A DNA stretch of 64,000 nucleotides from Sanderia malayensis (taxonomy: Eukaryota > Cnidaria > Scyphozoa > Semaeostomeae > Pelagiidae), in the NCBI GenBank assembly GCA_013076295.1, contig RQOL01000024.1, forward strand, positions 1,364,001-1,428,000. Direction: 5' to 3'. The notes under the pieces were generated by a model. It saw only the letters and a list, made by a program, of their open reading frames with translations, did not search any database and was not told the DNA's origin. Position numbers and translations under genes: made by a program. Shown here piece after piece: positions 17,808 to 27,700 of this stretch (positions are counted from its first letter, which is position 1; each line of letters starts with the position of its first letter).

Positions 17808-20800
17808 ATGGCTGCCGAAAGCGTGGATGTAGATTCTTCAACTTCAAAGAGGAAACACCGAGGAATTCCTGAAGCAATATTTTTGGTAATTCTATAATAA
17901 ATTTTATTTACCATAGTATGATTTATCTGTTCACTGAGGGTTGTTATTTAGTTATTTAATCACAGAGATATTCAGACTTAGACCAAAGGGGTGGGGCGGA
18001 CTTAGGCCCTTTTCTTAAAGTGCCCCTACACCTTATTTTTTTATTGGCTAAAACTATAGATTCGAATGCGCTGATTCTGAATCCGTTTATATTTTTTTGA
18101 TATGACAAGTAGTTTTTGAGATACGAGGCAACGCGTACCACTTTTTCGTGGTCAACTTTTAGGACCGTAATTTACCTACTATGACATCATAGTAGGTAAA
18201 CTCCAGTGTAGTGGCTGCTCGTTGTATTCAGTGGCGGCGGGCGTAGGCCTACATTCAGTATAATAAATAGTGTTTGCGCTGTCTTGTCTCGTTATGTGTA
18301 TTCGTGGGTATTTGTGCAATTTTGGTGATCAGAATCGAATAGAAAGTTTCCATAAATTAACATTCTTTGTCGGATAGTAGTTCATGACAGTAGGGATTGC
18401 AGTGCCGAGGAATGCGAAGATGGCGAGGGGATAGGATTGATCGTATCGTAGAGCAAAGCAAACCGTTGATAGTGATACCGATGAAGGAGAAACCTGATGC
18501 ATTTGTTATGCCATTTGGCTGAGAACTCTTTCAGTCAAAGCCATGAAAGAGATGTGAGCAAGAAAAGAAATGTTGAAAGAAAACTTTCTGGGCATTTGAC
18601 TAGATCTGAATTATTATCTTTTTGTTGTGTTTGTGATGAAGCAAAAGTGTATATCAAAATTCAATATACGCAATAATTTAGGCCATCATATCCGTGTCAG
18701 TCTAAGCCTTTGGGGTTTGAGGAAGCTTGAAACGATTCGATTTTCATTTGGAACAGCAAGTGTAGAAAATCTGCGACACAATTCCTTATTACTACACATA
18801 AATTTCGTTATTGTACCGAAATTATTGTTTGTTGTTGTTTGATTTATTTCATTCATGATGAGGCGTCCATAGAATTTCTTCCATCGTTGCGAATTGATGA
18901 AATTTATCCATCTCCTTCTCCTCACAGTTTTAAGGCGATCATCCTGATAAAGCAGAATTTTGTGAAGCCATACAAATTTTGATTTATCGGGTGTATTTCC
19001 ATGGGCTAGCAAAACACATCGATATGACATATTTTCCCAGTTTTATCATCATGTTTTGATGCTCTTCTTGGCATCCCCGTTCCCGTACAGTTTTAACATT
19101 GCACGGCCCACGCCCGCTTCCACTGAGCACAACGAGCAGCCACTACATAGGAATTTTGTAATTCCTCCCCACAGCTGCAAACTCATCGCAAGCCTTTCAA
19201 ATTTCAATGTCATAATGCGCCGACCTGTTTCTAATCATCAAAGTCAAAAAAACAAATATCGAGTGCATCGTATGAGAGAAAATTGATGCCGGATTTGTTG
19301 CTTCAGTACGGGAAAATGAACGGGGCACAATGGCACCAACTATGATGTCATAGTAGGTAGATCCCAGTCCTAAAAGTTGACCACAAAAAATGGCGAAAAT
19401 GACGAAACATCGACACTTCCCCACGTTATAACTCGTTAACTAGACGTCAGATTTAAATACTATTTTCGGATCTAAAATCAGCGAAGAAAGTTTTATCGAT
19501 ATAAAGAATAAAAAAATAAGGTGTAGGGGCACTTTAAGCTAGCTATATAAATTCGTGCGTGTTAAACTAACGTTTCTACACCTTTCTGTTTTGTGTCAAG
19601 GATGATGTTGAAGGATATATGAAAAACGAAGGCAGTGGAAATGCTGAAGGTGTCATTGGAAAACTTGATGAGCAATATCAGAAGTATCGATTTATGGAAG
19701 CTAATCTTAATCAAAAAAGATTGAGGTATATGAATCATCAAGACAGGCTTGCTTACTTACAATTTTTGTTTCTACTAGCTTGGTTAGATAAGTCTAAATT
19801 TTTGGATTCTTATTTTTATTATCTATTACTAACACTTCTGGGTGCTGTAAGCTTCTCTTTGCATAAGTTTTTTCTTCGAGTTTAAAAGTCAATATGTCCA
19901 CATCCGATTTTGTTTTACCTCTCTCAGGCTTAAAGGTCAGATTCCAGAAATTAAATGCACATTGGATGCCATAAATTATCTGGAATCAAAAGAGGTAATT
20001 ATCAGAAATCTTCATGAAATCTTCATTTGAATATATCTTCTTTTTTCAGAATTGGAAAAACTTTAATTGTAAATTTGTTTTGGAAGAAACACAATGGAAG
20101 AAACACAATGTTTTGGAAGCCTTATTGTATCTCACATTGATATCTTTTTCTCTTGATTATATTTTTTAGGATTCAGAGGATGCTATCAAGACACAATTTC
20201 TCCTCTCCGATCAACTCTATGTAAATGCAGAAATCCCTCCAACCAAGACTGTATGCCTTTGGCTTGGGGTGAGTGCATTCCGTGGACAACTTAACTTCTA
20301 GACAAATGCCTTTTCTTAACAACTCTAGACTGAGATGTTCTGTAGTTAGAGTGAAGTTTTGTATCAGAATTAAAGGCCTGATCGCTTATTTTCCTTCAGG
20401 CTAATGTGATGTTGGAGTATGAAATCGAGGAAGCAGCCAAGCTGCTGACAAAGAACATGGAAACCGCAATATCAAACCTCGGTGATGTTGAGACTGATCT
20501 GAACTTCTTAAGAGACCAAATTACTACTTCAGAAGTCAGTATCCTTTTCTGATGAGAATCCCTTATTCTTGGGGGTTCCTCTGATTTGGAGAGGGAGGTT
20601 CTTTGTTTGTTGAAGGTCTTTTGTTTTTCAGGGCTCCTGTGTTCATAGGGATTCCTCCATTTTGGGGGTTTCGCTAAGGGTTCCTCAATTTTTGATGTTC
20701 CCTTTTTCTGTCAGGGTTCTCTAAGGGTCCCTATAAAATTTTGTCACTATCGTCACTAGTAAGAGTTGTCAGTTTCCAAGAATTTGTTGCTCAAAAGTGA

Positions 20801-21016
20801 TCCCCTGTTAAAAGTGTCTTCACGCATGACTCCTTTTATCATAAGGGTCATTTCTCTCTGGCAATCCTTTGTCCATTACAACCCTCTGTCCCCTGCGGCC
20901 CTCTGTTTCTGAACACTCTCTGTCTGCTGCATTGTTTGAATCCTTAATTTTCATCAGACATGGCACGTGTTTATAACTGGGACGTGAAAAGGAGGCAAGC
21001 ATTGAAAGCTTCATAG
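17808..21016 (+). CDS. VBP1: Prefoldin subunit 3 (VBP1-like)
   Basis: An alpha subunit of the hexameric prefoldin co-chaperone, which hands nascent actin and tubulin to the CCT chaperonin. Exons: 17808-17885, 19601-19725, 19928-19994, 20170-20268, 20400-20538, 20958-21016. They join in phase to 188 residues, close to the ~197 of human VBP1. Family blocks seen: RGIPEAIFL, LDEQYQKYRFMEANL (N-terminal helix), LLSDQLYVNAEIP, VCLWLGANVMLEYEIEEA (beta hairpin) and, from the last exon, NMARVYNWDVKRR. Exon 5 uses donor GTCA|GTATCC; reading through it meets a stop within a few codons. Intron 1 (1.7 kb) is mostly a Kolobok-like transposon. The 5' UTR is short and AT-rich. Confidence 0.95.
18019..19533. 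mobile_element. TTAA-flanked Kolobok-like DNA transposon, non-autonomous
   Basis: TTAA at 18015-18018 and 19534-19537 flank a perfect terminal repeat starting AGTGCCCCTACACCTTATTT. An inner block (GTGGTCAACTTTTAGGAC with TACCTACTATGA) is also inverted at about 18148-18200 and 19320-19385, so the terminal repeats are about 200 bases with a diverged middle. The interior keeps a decayed THAP domain on the minus strand. TTAA target sites with a THAP-type transposase are typical of the Kolobok superfamily; piggyBac also uses TTAA but lacks THAP. No intact transposase remains in the 1,515 bases. Confidence 0.85.
18686..19030 (-). pseudogene. Decayed THAP-domain remnant inside the Kolobok-like element
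   Basis: The minus-strand reading begins MSYRCVLLAHGNTPDKSKFV and continues through LHKILLYQDD and RRRRWINFINSQRW. This resembles a THAP zinc finger (C..C, F/LHKIP, W.....R), but the second cysteine spacing is disturbed. A later CSNKELCRRF segment corresponds loosely to the C..HF part, with the histidine missing. The open frame stops after 114 residues with no catalytic domain. Confidence 0.5.
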
Positions 21017-21344
21017 CATCTTTTCAAGGATATTTAGCTTCATAATTGCACAAAGTTGACAAGTAATTTCATGGACTGGAGTTTATTTCATTAACTGTTC
21101 ACTGAAAGGCTAACAATTGACGATATCTCAATCATAGTGTCTGAGTTTTAATGTGTTATGCCTCAAGAGTATTTTTTTTATCCAACAATATGAAAATACT
21201 TCTGCTGTTATGAAAAGGTTTATAGAATTATAAATTGAAAAAATCACGACAAACTTGCAAGATATTACATGTTTCATTTGTATTATCAAAACTTCTATTC
21301 AGCTATTCTTATGCGTGTTATTATTTAGATTAACTTGTAAGTTG

Positions 21345-21597
21345 CTCCGATTGGCCCCCCTCTTTGAATAAGCCCCCCTCAAATAAGCTCACACACTAGG
21401 AACTCAAATTGTTCATCTACATCTACATCTACCAGATACTGCCTGCCTTCTAAAAAAGAAGATTCCGGCAGGGCGACAGGCCAGAGTGGAAAGTCAGCCA
21501 ATACGTTTGCAAATAAGCCTCCCCCTCGAATAAGCCCCCTCCGAAAATATTAGAAATAAATAACCCCCCAGGGGGCTAATTCGAAGATTTACTGTAC
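21345..21597. mobile_element. MITE family 1 copy, with a nested low-complexity segment
   Basis: GGCCCCCCTCTTTGAATAAGC at the left, CTCGAATAAGCCCCCTCCG inside, and GGGGGCTAATTCGAAGATTT at the right. Between them is an unrelated block with CATCTACATCTACATC, and CCTGCCTTC...GATTCCGGCAGGG. It lies between prefoldin 3 and DCAF6, about 190 bases before the DCAF6 start. Confidence 0.6.
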
Positions 21598-21788
21598 TTG
21601 TGTCTTGGACATAAGTTCAAATCCACTTTAGCAGCTTTCACCTGTGACGTATGCAACTGGAAGAAACAAACTTATTTACATTTAGGCCTCTTAATTTGAA
21701 CGTCATGCAGATAAGCAACTACATAAACCACAGCTGTGTCCTCGTTTGTCGTATTGCAATGTTGTGCGAAGTAAATGATTAATTAGAA

Positions 21789-24700
21789 ATGGGTTCTTAT
21801 AAAAATAACGGGATTTTTACAAATCTTGGTCGCCGTGAAACTGGATGCTTAAGACCACTTGAAATCTTCGATGCGGTTCGAGGTAAGGTGCGAATAGATC
21901 TTAGGGTTAGAGATAGATTTTGCGTTTGCCTGTATGATAATCGCTCTGTTTTTTAAGGCAGTGGAGTTTTTGTGAAGAAACTTGCAAAATGGAGAGTTCT
22001 GACTGGACATAATGGATGTGTCAGTAAACTTTATTGATTTTCTTAATTCATCAATAGAATAAGTAACTATTATATTCATTTTATATTAATGTTATACTAT
22101 TTTATTTGAATGTCAACTTAAAAAAAGTGCTATATTTTCAGGTTAATACTATTGTTTGGAATGACAGAGGCAATTTGATACTATCTGGGTCTGACGACTG
22201 TCAGTTGAATGTCTATGATGTGGATAGAAATGCAGTGAGGATGATATGTTATTAATGCTTTTGTGTTTTATTCTCATTGCCACTGCTGCTTTGGGACACA
22301 AGTTTCATCTCTTTGTCATACACCAGCACCGCTGCTTTGGGACATGCCTAGTGCTTCTGCCCATCTCTGCTTTGGGACACAAGTTTCATCTCTTTGCATA
22401 TACCAGATAAATCATCAGTGATGAACCAAGGGAAGATATTTGTTTACTATGATCGTAAAGGTGTATTCTGTGCAAAAGGGGCCAGTTCCAGCAATGTTAC
22501 CCCCGCCTCTCAATCTCCACTTCATGGTGCCTGGCAATGCCATGACAAAGAATTCTTGTAGTGACCCACAAAAGTGTGCGTTGTCGTAAGATTTCATGAT
22601 CTTCTTTCTGAAAGTTGATGAAAAATGATTCTGTTTGTTTTAGATGCTGCATTCAATTAGATCCGGTCACAGAGCTAACATCTTCAGTGCAAAGTTTTTG
22701 CCTCTTTCGTCAGACGAAAAGGTGGATCTTAATAAGGAGGATTTTGTGATTGTTTCACTCAGTCAAATTGTATCAATTGTATTTGACATCTTTCTGTAAT
22801 ATTTTCTTGTTCAGGTCGTTTCTTGTTGTGGTAGTGGCACAATTCATTACAATGAAATCGGCATGGAGTCATTATATGGTCACAACTACTTCAACTGCCA
22901 TGCTGGGACAACTTATGAGGTATGATTGGTTGTGCTTTTCAGATTAAGACAAATGTTGGAGAGTTTTATGATGGCTTGGATAAGTAAAATTTCAGTATAA
23001 GCTCCAAGCTCTATTTGTAATTCTACTTGTTAAGACAGAAACTGTTGGTATCATTATAATTTGAGTCCTGTCATGTTGTACCCTGGATAACTCAGACTTT
23101 CACAACATTACACTTATTTTCCACTCTTACTGGATTTGAAATCCTTACTAAGACGCTCTCATAAGTTTGACATTTGTAAAGCTGGACCAATTCTTCACTG
23201 TCTTTAACATCTCACTTAGACAGGATTTAACTGTATTATCATTGTTGTTATTACTATTTGCAGCAGGTTTTAATTTCTTTGTTCTTTCCTTTCTTTTCAG
23301 GTTGCAATCATACAAGGTGATCCAAATTTATTTCTAACCTGTGGAGAGGATGGTACTGTCCGATTGTTTGATCTTCGTGTCAAATCTCACTGCTACTGTG
23401 AAGAGTGTAGAAAGGTAAACAGTTGCTTACAAGGGACATCTTGGTATAAGGAAGTCCTTAAATAAGGGACACTTTGCTACAAGGGACATATTTATACAAG
23501 GAGCTTCCTTCTTCAAGAACGTTTTACCACTCACGGACAACTAATCTATTGAAGATGTTTTCATGTCAGATTCTTTACTTCCACAGGACGTTCTTGTGGA
23601 ATGCGGACATGCAGTGACGTCATTGTTCGTCAATCCCATAATGCCTTATCATCTTGCAATCGGTTGCGAAGACAGCACGGTGCGAGTATATGACATGCGC
23701 TGCCTCAGCGCTGCGAAGGAGCGGGGCTATTTTCTCAGACGCAGGAGGCAGTGTCCCGGATTACTTTGCTCTTTCAAACCGCCGAATCTGAAAAGAGAAA
23801 CATGTAGGGTGACGTCATTAAGATACAGGTAGGTTTTTGTAGTGCGCCCCCCTGCAGGCTGCATGTAGTGTATTGCTAGGCTATAGAATATTGGTTATCT
23901 TCCGGGTGGCTAACGATTTGTTTGCCTGTTGCAGTAATGATGGCAAAGAACTCTTGGCCAGCTATTGCACCGATTACGTTTATCTATTCTCGATGGACGA
24001 AGCAACCAGGCTTGTGGAGGCGAAAAAGCTGGAACATCGAATCGGACCCGACGGAACAAGAGGAGCTGAGGACCCCCAACAGTCGTCAGGTCTACCATCG
24101 ATGAAAAGACTGCGCTTGCGCGGGGATTGGTCAGATACTGGGCCGCATGCGAGGCCGGAAAGTGATGAAGAAGGGCGGGAAAGTTCAAGTGGTAAGAACT
24201 GGCTATTCGCCATCATTCTCATTATCAGATACAGTAAAAACCCGCATATAAGAACCTATAAATTTTCCTTCCAGCCTACCTTTAAGACAATAGGCTATTG
24301 TTTCGTCTATTGTTTTGAGCAGCAAAATCACCCTGAAGGTTCTTAATCCATTGGTTCTTATATGCGGGTTTTTGCTGTAATAATGAGGGATAATAATTAT
24401 TTCTTTACGAGATGTGCATATATAATGCTATGACAATTAATGTGTCTTGTCTAAAATAAAAGTGATTCGTTTATTACTATGATGATAGTGAATGAAAATG
24501 AGTTTCATGTGTTTATGCCAACTTCATCATGCTATGGACAGGAGTGTTTATGACGTTTTGAGGAACAATTTCTCGTCATCTTGTCGAAATTTCACCGCAT
24601 TTTCTTTTCATTTCCCCACTACAGATGTGAACCTAGCCATCATGCAGAGGATATACGGTGTATTCACTCGTTCAATGCAAGAAGCGTTCGGCACTGGGTC

Positions 24701-27700
24701 CGAGACTGACGAAGATGATGTCGAGGATGATATTCGAAGCGAGGCTGAAGGGCAAGCTCAACAAGATGAAATGGAGGAGGAAGGTGCTGTGAATGAGACT
24801 CCAATCGAGGCTAATCTCAGGGCTGATAATGGCAGCCGTGATTCAGTTGCAGGGCAAAATGAAATCGAGACTCGAGGGGAAATTGTAAGTGAGGTTGGAA
24901 GTGAGAATATTGGAGCATGTGGTTCAGATTTGCACAGTGGCGATGACGGAGATATTAAGATGGAGGCTAGGATGGATAGACAAGTTCGCGAGCCTGATCA
25001 ACTGTCTCGATTTCATGCGAATAGTGATTTTGCCACAAAACTGGCGGGCGAAATAACCACTGCATCAATTCGTACTGTAAGTACAGGTCCAATGTCGCAT
25101 CGTCAAGCTTCGGAAAGTTTCAATGCTGACGAACATGGAACGATTTCGGCGGATTTATCGTCAGTGGCAAACGAAAACGAACCACTGGATGACGATAGTT
25201 TCGAGTTTGCTCGTCGGTTTACGAACACTGACGATCAATGCCGAGAAGAAGAGCGAGAAAAGAACGAGTTGGCTACGAGGAATAATCGGTTGAAATCGAC
25301 ACAGTGTTGTGAGTGTTCAACTGATAATTATGTTAATGTTTGCAATTGCAATGATACAAAAAATTTGTTAATGGAGAATGAAATTCTGCGCGACAGTTCA
25401 TCAGCTTATGCTAAAGGGGGTGATTTACACGGAAACGAGACTACTAAAATGACATGTGCTCGGTCGAGTATTTGTTGTGCTGGGCAGCCTCGATTGGATG
25501 CTAATGCTGTTGGGCTAGAGTCAACATGCAAAAAATGTAATCTTGATGACGAATGTCGTGTTACCCCTGAAGAGACTGTGATGGATGTTGAAGAGTCTCG
25601 TATTGAAGTTGAAGAGGCCCGTTTGAATATTCAACTGGAGACAGAACTTCAAAATGAATCTGACGGAGCTCGTATTGAGCCTGAAGAGCCTTGTATTGAG
25701 ATTAGAGACACTCGAATAGAATCAGAAGCGTCTCGCACTGAACAGCATCAAATGGAAACTGGTGAAGTTCATCGTGATGTTGAGCAGCGATCTACACGTG
25801 AGGATGCGTCGAGTAGGATGACGCGCGGCTCAGATCGCGCGGAGTCTTCAAGCGCGCGGAATTCAGCCGCGGCAAAAATCCAGCGGTATTTCAGATCGCG
25901 CAACAGCAACGCGGAGGATGTTGTCAATGAGGGTGACGTATCGTTGGTGCTCGAGCCGAGAATTCACTTTAAGGGACACAGAAACGCGCGGACTATGGTA
26001 AGTTGAGCACCGTGCTCTGTCAATTCATGTTTAAGAACTTGGTTGCATCCAACCTATTGCTTAAACACAATAAGCTATTGTTTAAACACAATAAGTCATT
26101 GTTTCCTTCCATATTGTTTTAGCTGAGTCTGAGTATCAGTGTGAGGGGTTCTGAATCCCCTTGTTCTTTTATGCGGGTGTTTACTGTAGTCTACTCGAGT
26201 GATATTTTCCTAAACTATGGCTCCATTTGGTGTTTATAGTGAAAATCATCTTATCTTTGGATGCAAATTTATACAACAAATGCCAGGTTGAATCTTGGAC
26301 GGTAACTCGTTATTTGTTGCTTTGAATTTCAGATAAAAGAGGCCAACTTTTGGGGTAACGATTTTGTGCTGAGTGGAAGTGATTGCGGGAGGATATTTGT
26401 TTGGGACAAGCAGACTGGAGAAATTGTCACCCTGCTGGACGGAGATAAACACGTGGTCAATTGCGTGCAGCCTCATCCCTTTGACCCAAGTAAGCTTGCT
26501 CGTTGGTTTGCTGATGTTTAGCTGATGTTTAGACGTAAATATTGTCCCTTACTTAAAGACTTCCTTGTACCAAGATGTCCCATTTAGCAACGGTATACAC
26601 GTCATCTATGTTTTCGCGTGAAAATGGCTGCCGGTTGTAATTTGCAATCTATAAGTTGAGTAACCTTGGGACGAGACTCTTTCTTTGGTCCAGTTGACTG
26701 CTTGTCCCAACTTTCAACAACATGTCCCAACGTGCTACTAGGGACATATTGTTGGAAATGATACGAGGACTATAGTCTACTAAAGCAACGGCTTATGTCT
26801 TATTTTGCTTTCATTCTAGTTTTGGCCACCAGTGGTATCGATCATGATGTCAAAGTATGGGCACCGATTTTGCCAGAACCTGCTGTTTTGAACAATGTCA
26901 ACGAGGTATGATATTTCATTCATTTGGTAAGATTTTTGCGCGCGATGGAGGGGGGGGGGAGTGCTCACTAATTGCGAGCACTTTGGTTTGATGGTTTTCA
27001 TCGGTTGCCCGCGCATATTTCTATTATATATCGCTTCATTACCATTAAATATTAGTACTGCGCAGGAGCATATATGACGTAATGGTGTCTTTGATGGCTG
27101 AGGCACTGGCCTTGGGCTCAGGGTTAGGGTTAGGGTTAGCCTATGCGGAGGAGAAAGGTGGTCAGAATGCGCAGTAGCGTAATTATTGGTACTGCACAGG
27201 AGCATATATGACGTAATGGTGTCTTTGATGGCTGAGGCATTGGCCTTGGGCTTCGGGTTAGGGTTAGGGTTAGGGCTAGCCTATGCGGAGGAGAAAGGTG
27301 GTCAGAATGCGCAGTAGCGTAATTATTGGTACTGCACAGGAGCATATAAGATGTAATGGTGTCTTTAATGGCTAAGGCACTGGCCTTGGGCTCAGGGTTA
27401 GGGTTAGGGTTAGCCTATGCGGAGGAGAAAGGTGGTCAGCATGCGCAGTAGCGTAATTACTAGTACTGCGCAGGAGCATATATGACGTAATAGTGTCTTT
27501 AATGACTGAGGCATTGGCCTTGGGCTTAGGGTTAGGGTAAGGGTTAGCCTATGCGGAGGAGAAAGGTGGTCAGAATGCGCAGCAGCGTAAATATTGGTAC
27601 TGCGCAGGAGCATATCTGACGTAATGGTGTCTTTGATGGCTGAGGCATTGGCCTTAGGGTTAGGGTTAGGGTAGCCTCTGCGGAGGAAAAAGGTAGTCAG

